64,000 nt of DNA from NCBI GenBank assembly GCA_026874595.1, contig CM049321.1:46803797-46867796 (forward strand). Reading direction: 5' to 3'. Shown piece by piece: positions 11,596-23,629 of this stretch. Position 1 is the first letter of the stretch; every line of letters starts with the position of its first letter. The stretch comes from Sipunculus nudus. Lineage: Eukaryota > Annelida > Sipuncula > Golfingiida > Sipunculidae. The notes below the pieces were generated by a model. The model was not told where the DNA came from. It was given only the letters and a program-made list of their open reading frames with translations, and did no database searches. A program made the translations under genes and the position numbers.

Positions 11596-11867
11596 GATGT
11601 AACCAGAGTGGGGCAAAAAGTTACAAAATTATTTTTTTAAATTAACTTTCTTATATATTAACATTGGATAATGTTGCGTCACATGAAACAATACATTCTC
11701 TTAATTGAATCCATTTTCACCACAGAATGTTAGACCGCAAGATGCATATGCAGCGATCATCTAAAACGGCTCTGGACTTGCTACAAACAATGGTCAAATT
11801 GATTTAAATGGCTTATGATATCAGCTGAAAAAAAAGCTTCGACCTGTGTCACTTATTTTAATTACAA

Positions 11868-11873
11868 AATAAA
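11868..11873 (+). promoter_or_regulatory. candidate polyadenylation signal AATAAA, copy A
   Basis: AATAAA about 270 bp after the stop codon of the terminal exon. It is a plausible 3' end for the gene, but in AT-rich sequence such hexamers are common. Confidence 0.35.
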
Positions 11874-11965
11874 CAGCGCTCTCCGTGTATTTATATTGGT
11901 CTGGTGGATGAGTGTTTGCCGTATTACAATTACAATATCAGATTTACACGAACGCGTAACATAAT

Positions 11966-12385
11966 CCTTCGCACCTGCTTCTGTGGGTCAGGGGTAGAGC
12001 ACAGCACCCAAAGCCGTTCAAATCTCAGTCGAGGCGGTAAGATTTTCACAGTCGGCCAGCACCCAATGTAAGCGCTCTGCGAGCTAAATTGAAAGGCTGG
12101 TCCCCACAGCCGTGAGTCATTCACAAACCAGTGCGTCTCTGGGAAATTCCTCGGTTTCATGTCCAAGCAATGGGGATGATTACACACCATGGACCCACCA
12201 GTGCGGTAGAAACCTGACCTGGGTAACAACCGGATGCATAACTTTTATGATAGGAAGCGAGTTCTACCGCCCTGCTAAATAGTTCCACACCGAAATGGAA
12301 TTCTGCAGATGTACATTCTAAAACTAATAATTAAATGAGAAAGCATTAAAAATGGAGGTGGTTACCACTTCTAAATTAGGAAAAA
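11966..12385 (+). mobile_element. tRNA-derived SINE copy, left arm of inverted pair
   Basis: The head resembles a tRNA gene: an A-box-like gtgggtcaggggtagagc is followed about 35 bp later by B-box-like gttcaaatctc, then a body (gtgcgtctctgggaaattcc, aatggggatgattacacacc). An inverted, diverged copy lies at 12640-12930. Copy B has the same at about 38625-39035. Confidence 0.55.
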
Positions 12386-12639
12386 AAGGGAAAAAAAAAC
12401 GCGAATATATCTAAGCATCGGCTGCTTACAAATATCATCGATATTATAAACAAATACAATTATAAAGAAACACCATTTTTATTGGAAACTCCTTGTTTTG
12501 GACAAGACTGCAATAGTTGATCCTGTAACAGAGGTGTTTGTGCACGAGAATTCTGGTAGAGTGTTTTACAAATATGAAACGAAATGGACAATTACGCTTT
12601 TCTAAACATTTGCAATGGCTATACGTCTTCACTATATTT

Positions 12640-12930
12640 CTTTTATTGGAAGTGACCGCCTCCAATTTTGTAATTCTAACTAAACTACCTATGCATACAT
12701 CTGCAGAATTCCATTCTGGTTTCGGACTACGTAACAGGGCAAAATCACACGCTTCCTCTCATTGTATATCCCAGCATAAACAACGCCCGATGACTACTGC
12801 ACCTGCTGGCCCTGGGTGCGTAATCGTCCCCATTACATGGAAAATATTACTGTCTCTACTGAGAAACGAATTCAAGATCTCTCGACTTTGAGTCACGTGC
12901 TCCACCCCTGTGCATCAGAAGCCGGTTAGG
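12640..12930 (-). mobile_element. SINE-family copy, right arm of inverted pair
   Basis: The reverse complement aligns with 11966-12385: catctgcagaattccat, aggaagcg, aatggggacgattac and a head containing gggtggagcacgtgactcaaa. The two arms are separated by about 250 bp and could fold into an imperfect hairpin. Copy B: about 39303-39590. Confidence 0.5.
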
Positions 12931-13710
12931 TTGCACGTATTTATATGTAGACAGTGCTAGCTATTATGCGAGAACTGTCACAATTACAGATTCTTTATGT
13001 ACCTATTATTCCAAAAATGTTAAGTGATATGATAATTCATTTGATCCATGATATTCCAGTGAAATTCTTTGGTATAGAATGCCATGACAAGAAATAAAGG
13101 GAAGGTCGTTAATTTCTGAAGATAATAAAAATTTTAAGATTGTAATGCCTAACATTTTACGGTCTCTCTTCAGAAAGCGAAATAATAAAAGGAATATGAA
13201 CAGACGCACTACATTGTTTAAATGTTATTAATAATTTTCTAAGTCTTACCTTCATTTTAAGTTCGGGAAACTACGGAGGAAAGTCCCAAAACGTAAACAT
13301 GTGGCACCTCACGTCCGCATACCGATTTTTTTTTAAATCATACCCGCCCCTATGTAAAATAATTCAGCCAAAAAGACATATAATTCGCTTTAGTCCGCGG
13401 AGGTTGTGAGCCCAAGATCAATATTAATTAAAATACAGTTACACCGAGAGAATTTACAGTTGATTAAGAGGGCAATGTCTAAATATTAAGTTCGGAACGT
13501 AATAATAAAATAAACTGTGATGTAAATATAAGTATCGGTGTCAGTAATTCTTCTTAAATGGATTCTCACCAGTAATAGTTATATGATCAGCTCATTTTAT
13601 ATTAATTTATTCATACCAAAAATCCATCAAAATGTAAAATATCTTTTACATAAAGTTTCCGAAAGCAAACGGTATTAAAAAAAGATGTTTTAATTGTATT
13701 ATTGCTTTCG
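12931..13710. other. intergenic, no feature seen
   Basis: AT-rich sequence with scattered short open stretches on both strands and no coding-like pattern. Conserved in copy B at about 39594-40373. Confidence 0.5.
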
Positions 13711-13826
13711 TGGTGGCGGTGATGGTAAAGATGGCGGTAACGGTGATGCTATTGGTGATGCTAGTGGTTATGATAGTTGTGGTTATAGTGGTAGTGGTGA
13801 TGGTGGTGACAGTGGTGGTGATGGTA
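13711..13826 (+). repeat. GGTGRT-type coding-like low-complexity repeat, copy A
   Basis: Degenerate trinucleotide and hexanucleotide repeat (ggtggcggtgatggt...) that reads as Gly/Asp/Ser-rich in one frame (GGDGKDGGNGD). It ends at a donor-like GGTAAGTAA. Copy B (40374-40517) carries 24 extra bases in frame and has GGTTAG in place of the donor. Most likely a simple repeat; an exon is possible but unproven. Confidence 0.5.
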
Positions 13827-14137
13827 AGTAACTTTCTTCTTTCTTGGTATTAGTGGTGATTGTGGTAACGGTTAGAACCTTTCCGCTTTGATGCTACTAG
13901 TGGTGAAGGTGATAAGGGTGGTGGTATTGCTAGTAATGCCAATGATTGTCGGCGGAGGTGGGTTTACACTACAAGTATCAAACTGATACTGTGTGATAGC
14001 AGCTCTCAACATTTTCCTTTTCTTAGTATTGTATATTTCCATTACTGAGTTTATTAAAATACCTTATAATTAAAACAACGATGTATCATACTTGTTTATC
14101 AATACAATGTATAGTGTAAATGTGCATGGTTAACGGT

Positions 14138-14144
<7 letters not shown>

Positions 14145-14173
<29 letters not shown>

Positions 14174-14189
14174 ACGAGATGGTTGTACA

Positions 14190-14229
<40 letters not shown>
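14145..14229. repeat. (GT)n and (TA)n microsatellites
   Basis: (GT)n at 14145-14172 and (TA)n at 14191-14229. Both tracts differ in length from copy B (about 40838-40913). Confidence 0.9.
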
Positions 14230-14232
<3 letters not shown>

Positions 14233-14571
14233 TTTGTTCATCGTCGGGGTCTCTCATGATTATAAACCTACAGACGTCTCATTCAATGATTAGATAATAT
14301 ATTTTCGTTGATTTGTTTCATTAATTACATAAATCCGTGAACACTCAGAATTTACCAGTATAGTTAAGAACACTGATAAAGAAAAAGTACCATTTGATAG
14401 CCTATCACTGTCCTTCCGTTATCTTTGCCGGTAAAATCTTGACCACTCTTTTCGGTTGTTCATTAGTAGTCAGGTCACGCCAAATCTTAGCATATTGGAG
14501 TTATAAATGTCCAGGAGCTGGATTTGTGACCAGTGGCGCCAATTTATCTTCAAGGGTGGGGGGATAACTCC

Positions 14572-14572
<1 letters not shown>

Positions 14573-14603
<31 letters not shown>

Positions 14604-14654
14604 ATATCGCATGTATGACACATTTCAAATACATTAGCACCCATATGACACATT

Positions 14655-14697
<43 letters not shown>
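14573..14697. repeat. (CA)n and (TA)n microsatellites
   Basis: (CA)n at about 14573-14590, a short (TA)n after it, and a longer (TA)n at about 14659-14697. Copy B equivalents lie at about 41263-41393, with the last tract longer. Confidence 0.9.
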
Positions 14698-14700
<3 letters not shown>

Positions 14701-14959
14701 ATTACATTTCAAATATACTGCAATAAAGTAAAAGGTTTTAGAAAATAAGGTATTGTGTTTCCAGTATATAAATTATTCAAAACTAGTGTTAGATGTAATA
14801 TTTCATAGTAAACTCACAAATGACACAAAAGTCTATAATTCTATTCATTAATATTTTTATTTGCAATATATAAATATTATTCTCTGAATAGTGTGGGGGG
14901 GGGATGATTACATTCACTACTGGATATATACCCCCCTTCCCCCTCCCCCTATATTGACG

Positions 14960-15115
14960 CCCCTGGTGGGACCGCGTCGTTTGGTTTCGAATCCCGTTAT
15001 TCCGCGCTGAGAAGTCTTGGCCAAAGTCTTAACCATAATGATGCACTCTCTCCACCCAGAAGTGAATGGGTACTGATCGTGTATAAGCGTTCAGGCACAT
15101 GTGGAACGGATAACC
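14960..15115 (+). mobile_element. tRNA-derived SINE fragment
   Basis: B-box-like ggtttcgaatcccg followed by a body with ccacccagaagtgaatgggt, a pattern typical of invertebrate SINE bodies. Copy B has lost about 112 bp of it (from 14993), leaving only a stub at about 41671-41695. Confidence 0.5.
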
Positions 15116-16340
15116 CTAACACTTCCACAAAGGAACGTGTTAGTGTTTATGTTCAAAGAGAGCCCAGAAAAGCTGCAAGAAAAAATAGTCTGAAAGACCA
15201 AAGAGAAACGTGTAAATTCGGATGAGACTCTCTTAGTGATATCAAAACATACACAAAAACTGTTACCTTGTTCAACTAATAAATTGTTCTACGGACCCCC
15301 GAGCCAGAAATAAAAAGTAAGGGGGCGTTTTTTTTGTAACCATGAATTTAAAATACGCGAAAACGTGCGGCATTCCTGGTGGGAATGGTGCCAAACGGGA
15401 TTATCCACTTTAAATCAGACTTTTTCTTAACCCGGAAGTTTCGAGTGCAGTGTTCTCCATTTAAAAGCAATCCCCGATTTTGATCTTGATATACATAAGC
15501 AGACACAGGTTGGTTTACTACTGACCTATATTGTCTTCTATTTACAGGGGGCGTAGATGCATTAAAACCCAATGCATAAGTGTATAGCAGGTGCTAACTA
15601 GTTCATCTAACCTCTAGGAAACTCTTTTATGGTAACAGCGTCGGAGATTAAGTTATGATATTTGGATATATCGGTATAATATTTTTTAAAAAGGCTTGCG
15701 AACACTTACTGAGACCCTCACAAAAGTTCCCCGCGTTCGCGGATTGGTTAGGGAAACATCTCGATGACAAATATAACAATACACATTTGCCTGTAATTAG
15801 TATTTTAGTATATGTTCTGTTGTTAATTTAAATAATTATGTTTTTTAAAGGATAAATAAATACATTTTATCATATATTGAATATAGTTATTTTTATCCCA
15901 CTGTAAAGGTGCAGGCATCCCATTTAAGTAAGCTTCCTCGTATACATGACAGGTGGCGCCAACTGTATTCATGTATTCGTAACATACAACAATATATTTA
16001 TCTCTGGAGTGGTTTTACATATACGCCTGATATTAATACATCCTTGATACACTTACCAGGTGCATAAGTTTGGTGGTGACATATGTGATCGTTTCTTTGT
16101 AGCGTCCAACCATAAATTTGTTTGGTTAAAACATGCACATATATCAAGATGTGTTGATGAATCAACATGATATTTATTAATCTTGGTAAGCCCGGTCGTA
16201 GAAAGCATTTATCTCAGAAGTTGATAAATGAATCAAGAGATGCATTTATTTCAGGAGTGGTATGAGGTAACGCGCCTAAAATGTGCATGTCCGTACTTCT
16301 ACGAATGGGTTAAATGTAACAAGACTGGTGGCGTCACCTA
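15116..16340. other. intergenic, no gene seen
   Basis: Single-copy-looking sequence within the duplication, with short stops-interrupted frames only. Small indels against copy B near 16035 (about 9 bp extra in B) and 16075 (about 12 bp missing in B). Confidence 0.5.
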
Positions 16341-16359
16341 ATATCAATTTCATCAATCG

Positions 16360-16600
16360 ACAAGGGACAATGTTCTAGGCGTAGTGCACAATGCTCAAAG
16401 CCGGGAGATTTCGAATCTCAGCCGAGGCGGTGAGATTCATTACGGTCGGGCTGATTCATGATTTTTGCAGGAGCTCTTTGCAGGCTTACTGGGAAGGCCC
16501 TGACCCACTGCCGTGTTTCACTATCAAAAAGTGCGCCTTTCGGGGGTTATACACACATAGACCGGAGACAGATAACAGTACAAGGATGCCCTCAGGTGCT
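16360..16600 (+). mobile_element. third tRNA-derived SINE copy
   Basis: A tRNA-like head with gttctaggcgtagtgcac and B-box-like tttcgaatctcag, followed by ccgaggcggtgagatt, which also appears in the SINE at 11966. Copy B: about 42940-43181. Confidence 0.5.
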
Positions 16601-16723
16601 CCTGTCTACACATACAGCTTCGTGCAAGTATAGGAAAGGGACACACTTAAATTTACTCAAACAATGATCTACACCTCAGTGACGGTGGAACGTTGATACG
16701 AATTGGAGGGAGGAGGAAGAATG

Positions 16724-16728
<5 letters not shown>

Positions 16729-16779
<51 letters not shown>
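16729..16779. repeat. (TA)n microsatellite
   Basis: An uninterrupted TA tract of about 50 bp; the copy B equivalent is about 43305-43347. Confidence 0.9.
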
Positions 16780-16809
16780 TAATTAAATAATGCAAGTGAA
16801 ATTATCATA

Positions 16810-17045
16810 TTCTTACCTACCACTCACAAGCTCACTTCCACACCCATCCACAAGCGCATTGACTCACTTAACACATTGACTCACAAGCTCATTCACTCCC
16901 CCCCCCCCTTACTTAGTCTAAAGCTGGCTCACAAGCATTCAATTGTTAGCTCTCTCATATGCTCACTCAATCACTCATTCACAAGTTGACCCCCAGCTGG
17001 TTCACCCACAAGCTCTGAAGCTCACTCGCTCAATCACTTGCCGAC
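16810..17045. repeat. degenerate CACAAGCTCACT minisatellite
   Basis: Imperfect tandem occurrences of cacaagctcactca and variants, with a C-run at about 16897. Copy B: about 43380-43610, with the C-run much shorter. Confidence 0.65.
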
Positions 17046-18669
17046 TACATACATCCATCAAAACACAATTACACACGCAGTCCTTCATAAACACAGGGTA
17101 GTAACAAAAGCGGATACGGGGGAGGGTCCAGGGGTACCGCCCCCTTTTTTCAGCCGCCGTAATACTGGCGCCGCTCACCGGATTAATTACCTGTACCACT
17201 TCTGAATGTCTTCCCCAACTTTTATACAGTCATGCTGAGAAACAGGCCTTCTTTGGAAACAGATCCAAATGAAAATGAGATAACTAATATGTTTAATTCA
17301 AAACCCTTGCACAAAGTGTGTTTTGTAAAAATGTACATTATACAATAAATATATTGTAACTTAGCTGGACTAAGACTATTTTTATCGTTACTTGGACATT
17401 GATATACAATATGAAGTAAAGATAAATTGGTAATGTTATTTTCCTATTGACTATTAATTGCCAGTGTATCCTGGAAATTCAGCGGAGCCTTGCCATACCT
17501 TTCCAATGACGCATTGGACCCCTGTGTAACACACAACCCCGTACCAGATTTACAATTGATTAAAAAGACATCAATAAAACAGTAAACTAAGGCCAGCTCA
17601 AGAAGAGCAAGACTGCACAATCCCAGTTGACACGGAGGCCATTTTAACTATTTCGATACATGATAGAAAGTTTAGGTAGGTTTCCACGAGGGTTCTACTG
17701 AGTCCTATTACAATGGTCGTTGGACAATGTGTATTGTTCCTGCTGAGCTCCTTGCTTTAACGCGAGAATTGTTTCTTAGGTTCTTTTGATCTTTTGTAGA
17801 TATATTTTTAAGTTCAGCCTTTTGTCGTCTGCGTATAATAATCTAGTTGCTGGAATCAGAACCAGAGCTCCACGCGATCTTCTATTGTCCATTGCTGCCA
17901 ATGCTCGCGTGTCTTTCATATCCTTATATTACCGGCACAAGTCAAAAGTTTACTGGTAACCGCGCATACAAAATAAAATCACGTAGCAAAACCATTCGCA
18001 TGCAGTGGAGTCTATAAAAACTGATTTATTAATAAGGTGGATTAACTCATAATTCACAACATATATTCATCATATTTCTGGTATTTTGTTGAGCAAGCTT
18101 TTAGAATTGAATAAACTGATGTATTTATGACGTCTTTGGAGCTTATAATCTAGTGTATACTCGGATCAAATGTTCCCTATATCCTCTAGTTTTATATTGA
18201 TATTTAACTCCAACGGAAACAAAAGGATATTTACCCCTTAGACAGAGCTTCTGTACATTGTAGTATAAAAAACTAATACTAGGTCTTCACGTTTTTGCAT
18301 TGAAAGTTGTATTTATATGGAAAGTTTGAATTAATATTAATATAACAACCATCATGCTGGCATCCCTTAATTATTTTGATGTTCTTAGGCACTAAGTGCA
18401 GACGGATGACAATAATAAAAAGGGGGCCAACTGAAGAGTGCTTAAAATGAAATATAACATTGTGTTATTTACCTTAGAGTTGTTACTAGATGGATAGATT
18501 ATCGCCATCCTGGTAGTAAACCCAGTCCAGTCTTGATATGGTAATTTGCCAATATAACTTACATATCTTCGTTTAAAATAATAACCGTGAGAAAACAGCT
18601 AAGTTTCAAAAGACCGTAAGTAGGTAACTTCCGCAGATGAAGTTAAATATGCTATTATTTATGGCCTTA
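17046..18669. other. 3' flank of duplication unit, no gene seen
   Basis: AT-rich intergenic sequence without coding signal. The duplication unit ends at 18669; to the right the sequence becomes microexon-array intron. Confidence 0.5.
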
Positions 18670-18700
18670 AACACAATTCATAAGTTCTTTGTTGTTAAGG
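18655..18700. other. tandem duplication junction (A end / B start)
   Basis: Identity to the end of copy B stops after tatttatggcctta (18669 and 45234). The following bases (aacacaattcataagttctttg) match the array's own intron repeat (compare 20410-20450 and 23285-23320). The joint therefore lies within or beside array intron sequence that happens to resemble the 3' flank, consistent with a short-homology joint. Confidence 0.7.
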
Positions 18701-19546
18701 AAAACAAAACCTAACGCATTCCTTTGTTAAAATAGAAAAAAAAGGACGCTGCTCTCCATTTCCCCCATGTTCTTCGAAAAATGAGGAAATATATTTTTAT
18801 AAGCTGTGTTACAGTGACCTTCTTGTAAATAATTATTTTTAAATAAAATCACGTTTGCTGTGTCAGTTTTTAAAGCGCTTACTGTGTCAATTGTACCGGA
18901 TTTGCTTAGATATCTGAAAAGGCACACTCTTCTTACAAACAGTTTTGTTTTATATCAATCGATTATTTCCTGTGCAAGTAAAGTACAAGTAAGTTCAAAA
19001 TATGCCGAATAAAATGTATTTTCTTTCGGGTTCCCTTGCATTGTTTATGCTGATGGCCCAAGGGTGGCGGGTTTCCGAGACAGCCGAACGTAGCTATATG
19101 CAATCATTGACAAAGGAATGACGCCAAGACAAAAAAAAATATTATTCAGTTGATCTAATCTTGATTATTTTGTGCAAATAAACTATAAGCTATATTTATC
19201 CCAATATCCAACAGGTAAAAACTCAAGTAAAACTGTTACAAGTAAAATCATAAAAATCGTAGTAAAATGAATTTCTTTTGGGCTCCTTATGCTGTTTATG
19301 CTGATTGCTCATGATTGGCGCCTTTACATTGACATTTTGTTGCACATGCCCTTTTGCTAAAGTTTCATGATTCCTAAATTTCAAAAGCCCTCTTCTTGCA
19401 GCCGATTTTTTTTTTCAATCTTTGTCGGTAAACACACAAGTCAATAAACATCAATCAGATTTATCTAGCTTTATTTATGGATAGCTAAAATCAGTCAAGT
19501 GCTGTTTGTTTACTGGACATATTTTCAAGATAATGATTCTCTTCAG

Positions 19547-19585
19547 GTCCTCCTTCCTTCATACCAGGCCCGAAGACTAATCAAG
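19547..19585 (+). CDS. microexon B-L1, GPPSFIPGPKTNQ
   Basis: A 39-bp exon, acceptor attctcttcag, donor GTAAGT, phase 1-1. First two bases GT give a Gly junction residue. Confidence 0.65.
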
Positions 19586-20192
19586 GTAAGTAGTATTTCG
19601 CATATAAAAAAAATCATAAACGAAAAAGGAGTCCACAATTTCTCAATTGTTAAGCAAGCAAAACGAAGTGCATTCCTTTAATAAAATAAAATGGGCAGTT
19701 ATTTTTTTAACTCTAAACTTCGATCAGTTGTTGTGCCAAGATTTAAAGCGCTTGATTTGTTTAAGTGGATCGGATTCGCTGCAAGTGTACGTCTAGATAA
19801 TGTATATTTTGATACAATATTAAAACCAGTTATCTTGACACATGCAGGCACGTATTACTGGAAGGGACTATCACATTTTTGTTGGAACAATGTTATAAAC
19901 TTGTATTTTTTTACCAATAATTTTAATAACAGTTAACAATCGTATCGGCTTTGAAATCCGAATAGGAACATTTCATCCCGAATATATGGTAAAAATCTAT
20001 ATACGAAAAAAATCATTTTGCTAAAGTTTCTTGATCCCTCAGTGTGTAATGCTTTTCTTCTTGTAGTCAGGTGTTTTTCAATCTTTTTTAATATATAAAT
20101 CAATAAACTCTACATCAACCAGATTCATGGAGCTTAATTTATGATAAGGTAAAAATATGTCATTTGCTCTTTGTTTACTGAATCATCTTTAG

Positions 20193-20231
20193 GTCCTCCT
20201 TTATCCATACCAGCACCAAAGACTGATCAAG
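20193..20231 (+). CDS. microexon B-L2, GPPLSIPAPKTDQ
   Basis: A 39-bp exon, acceptor aatcatctttag, phase 1-1. Donor GTTATT is a weak match to consensus, so inclusion is doubtful. Confidence 0.5.
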
Positions 20232-21596
20232 GTTATTCTTCTCTCGCATGTTGAAACAAACTGCCAAAACGAAAAGGAGTCTATAATTTATCAGTTTAAT
20301 TCTTTATTCCCAATTATTGCAAAATACCAAATAATCTGATGATTTATTAATCCTTTATTAAAAGAACAATACAACCAGAATATTAATCCCTTAAAATGCT
20401 ACAAATTATATATGGCTTGAGCACAATGCAACAGTTCTTTGTTTTACAATAAGCAAAATGTAGGGCATTCCTTTGTTAAAAATAAAAAAGACACTAGAAG
20501 TTCTCCCATGTTCCTCGAAATATAACGCCCTCTTATTTTAGTCTATATTTCAGTGCGGTTCATGCATTATTTTTTAATTCTAAGCTCCGATCGATTCTTG
20601 TGCCAAGTTTAAAGGCTTGAATGAATTTTTATTTCTAAAGTCTTCGCGGATGGAAATGTGGAAAACACGGTTAACTGTGTATTGGTATCTTGATTAAATG
20701 TCTCGTGCGAAATCGGTGAAAGGACAAGAAATATCAATGTTTGACTTAGACAGACGGCGATAAAGACCCAACAAGTACCGGCCAGATAAATTATATCATC
20801 ATACTTGTTTATCTGAGCTGCTGTGTTCACTGATACTGGAAGGCAAAGTAACAATTTTAGTTGGAGCAGTGTTGTAAAATATGTAATGATATGCTTTGTA
20901 AATTATTCAATTACTTTTTGCACTCTTTGTACTGTTTATGCGGATGGTCTATGATTTGCGTCTTTCCGAGACCGCCGAACAGTATGTTGTTTCATAAATA
21001 AGACTTTCTTCAATGTCTTTGGACCCTAGTGTTTTTGACAAGGCAATAGTAATGCCAGAAAAAAAAATTCATGACTTTATTGAATAATATCATCCGTTGA
21101 AATGCATGTTTATTCTTCTGTCTCCGCTGATGGAAATGTGGCAATCATTGTAGACTGTTTTATGATGTTCTGGACTAATTGTCTTATGCCAATCAGTGCT
21201 AGGACAAAACACTATGTCTCACTTAGGCGGACGGCGGAATAGACTCTTCAAGTACAGGGGAAGATAAAATATATCATCATATTGTTTCAAATCAATTATT
21301 CGAACTCATATGACCACATATTACTGGAAGGCAATGTATCAAATCTTGGTTGGAACGATGTTATAAATTTTATTGATTTTTACTGATTCTTTTATCAACA
21401 GTATGGAATGGGGTTAGCTGTGTTATCCGAAAAACGTACATTGGAATGTTATCTTTGTTATAACAAAAGCTATATACGAATATACAATTTTGATCAGTTT
21501 AACGAATCCTCAATAGTACATGCTTTTCTATCTTGAAAAAAAAATAATGTACTCCTTGTTTATCATGTACTCCTTTTAAAGATGACGATTTTTCAG

Positions 21597-21632
21597 GTCT
21601 TCCATCCAAACCGGCATGGAAAACTTATACAG
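21597..21632 (+). CDS. microexon B-L3, GLPSKPAWKTYT
   Basis: A 36-bp exon, acceptor gatttttcag, donor GTAAGT, phase 1-1. One codon shorter than the 39-bp class. Confidence 0.65.
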
Positions 21633-22123
21633 GTAAGTCTTCTCTCACATGTATACATTTAAATCATAAACAAAAAGAGAGTCCATATTTTCTCAAATGT
21701 GCCCTTTACTCAAAGTCAACGCACATTACAAAATTATCTGATGATGAACTATTGCTATGTCAATAGAACAATACTATACTTATATCAATCCCTTCAAATA
21801 TTGGGTAAGCAGCAGTGGTTTGTTCTTCAGCAAGGAAAAATTAAGCACAATAATTTATTTAATTGATAAATAAAAATACTTTCGAAATTCAACACGCTCT
21901 CTGAAATACGATAAGCTTTATACGAAGATACTATTTTGATAAGTTTCACGAAAATCAACACTTAATGCTTTTCTCTCTTGTACTCCGATTTTATTTTTAT
22001 ATTTATTTTTCTGGTAAATATATAATTCAACAAACTCAGACTTATGGAGCTTTTTCTAGGTTAGGTTAAAATGTTATATACTGTTTTTTATTGGTAATTT
22101 TTTAAGATAAAAATTTTCTTCAG

Positions 22124-22141
22124 GTCTACCATCGCTACCAG
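22124..22141 (+). CDS. 18-bp microexon B-L4, GLPSLP
   Basis: Only 18 bp between aaattttcttcag and GTAAGT, phase 1-1. Three near-identical exons (22124, 23612, 26038) with preserved splice sites argue it is real despite its size. Confidence 0.6.
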
Positions 22142-23075
22142 GTAAGTCTTTTCTCGCATGTATAAACAAATATCATAATCGAAAAAGAGGCCCTAATTTA
22201 TTAATTCCCTTTTCTCACAGTAAACGCAAATTACAAAATCATCTGATGGCGAACTATTCCTATGTCAATAGAATAATACTATACTTAAATCATCCCTTAA
22301 AATAGTTATAATTATTAATGACTTAAAAAACAATTCAGCACTGCTTTGTTCTTCAGCAAGAAAAACGAAGCCAATTAATTTATTTAATTGATAAAGAAAT
22401 CTACTTTCGAAATTCTACACGCTCTTCAAAATACCAAAAGCTGTATACGAATATACTATTTTGATAAGGTTAACGAATGGTCAATAGTAACTGACCACAT
22501 GTGTAATATTTTATCCTATAGGCCGCATGATTTTTTTGCGATTAATATTTCAGGAATTTTTTTAAAAGTAAAATCTTTACAAGTTTACATTGTAAAATCT
22601 TTGAAAAATGTTTATTAACGTATCGGGCTCTTTCTTCTGTTTCTGCTGATGGCTCGTGATTGGCGTTTTTCCCAGACAGCCGAGCGGGATGTTCTTTCGT
22701 AAAAAGACATTCCATGCCCGAATGCTTTTGACAAAGCAATATCGATGTCACAAAAACATCTCATACTTGATTAAAATAAATGATCTTAACTCCTGCGGGC
22801 ACTGGTACTGGAAGGCAACATAAACATTTTTGGAGTAGTGTTATATAATTTTATTTTTTAATTATTATTTTTACAACAGTGGGCAATCGGATTAGCTGTG
22901 TAATCCTAACAAGATACATTTTAATGCCAACTTTGTTAAAACAAAAGCTATATACGAACATACCATGTTAATAAGGTTAACGAATCTTCAATAGTAAATG
23001 CTTTTCCATCTGAAAAAAAATATATCATGTACTCCTGTTTACTGGGCATGTTTCAAAGATGACGATTTTCTTCAG

Positions 23076-23111
23076 GTCTTCCATCCAAACCAGCACCGAA
23101 GCCTGATCAAG
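23076..23111 (+). CDS. microexon B-L5, GLPSKPAPKPDQ
   Basis: A 36-bp exon, acceptor gattttcttcag, donor GTAAGT, phase 1-1. Confidence 0.65.
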
Positions 23112-23611
23112 GTAAGTCTTCTCTCGCATGTATAAACTTAAATCATCAACAAAAAGAGGCCATAGTTTCTCAAATGTGCCCTTTACTCACAGTTAACGCA
23201 CATTACAAACTGATATGATCATGAAATATTGCTATGTCAATAGAACAATACTATACTAATATCAATCCCTTAAAATATTGGTAATTATTTATGACTTTAA
23301 CTGCAGTGCAGCAGTACTTTGTTGTTCAGCAAGAAAAACGAAGCGCATTAATTGTAAAAAGGAAACTACTTTCGAAATTCAACACGTTCTTCGAAATACC
23401 AAAAGCTATATACGAAGATACATTTTGACAGGTTTCACGAAACCTTAACAGTAAATGCTTTTTAACTTGTAGTCAGATTTTATCTATTTTTTGCTAAATG
23501 TATAATTCAACAATCTCTATTAGACTGATGGAGCTTTTTTATAGTAAGGTAAAAATATATCCTGTACGTTTTGTTTACTGGTCATGTTTTAAAGATAACA
23601 CTTTTCTTCAG

Positions 23612-23629
23612 GTCTTCCATCGCTACCAG
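23612..23629 (+). CDS. 18-bp microexon B-L6, GLPSLP
   Basis: An 18-bp exon, acceptor cttttcttcag, donor GTAAGT, phase 1-1. Same peptide as 22124 with a synonymous change (CTT for CTA). Confidence 0.6.

Larger units (their letters stand above)
1..18669 (+). repeat. segmental duplication, copy A (right part)
   Basis: The sequence from position 1 matches the sequence from 26953 onward, in the same orientation, until 18669 (matching 45234). Long stretches look identical. Visible differences are small: a 5-bp indel near 670, 43 bp present here near 2085 and absent in B, the 272-bp segment 11013-11284 absent in B, about 112 bp near 14993 absent in B, and microsatellite length changes. The left part of this copy lies outside the window. 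It contains the downstream half of the microexon gene and its 3' flank. Confidence 0.95.

Noticed and set aside
11975-12030. Functional tRNA gene
   Set aside because: A- and B-box-like motifs are present, but no cloverleaf with paired acceptor stem is seen; it is a SINE head.
12538-12891. 117-codon plus-strand frame (and copy at 39201-39554)
   Set aside because: Most of it lies in the inverted SINE arm; composition is not protein-like.
13711-13826. Collagen or glycine-rich structural protein gene
   Set aside because: No Gly-X-Y register and a stop just upstream in copy A; best explained as a simple repeat.
16391-16667. Overlapping frames in the third SINE
   Set aside because: Encoded by SINE sequence; no start context or homology.
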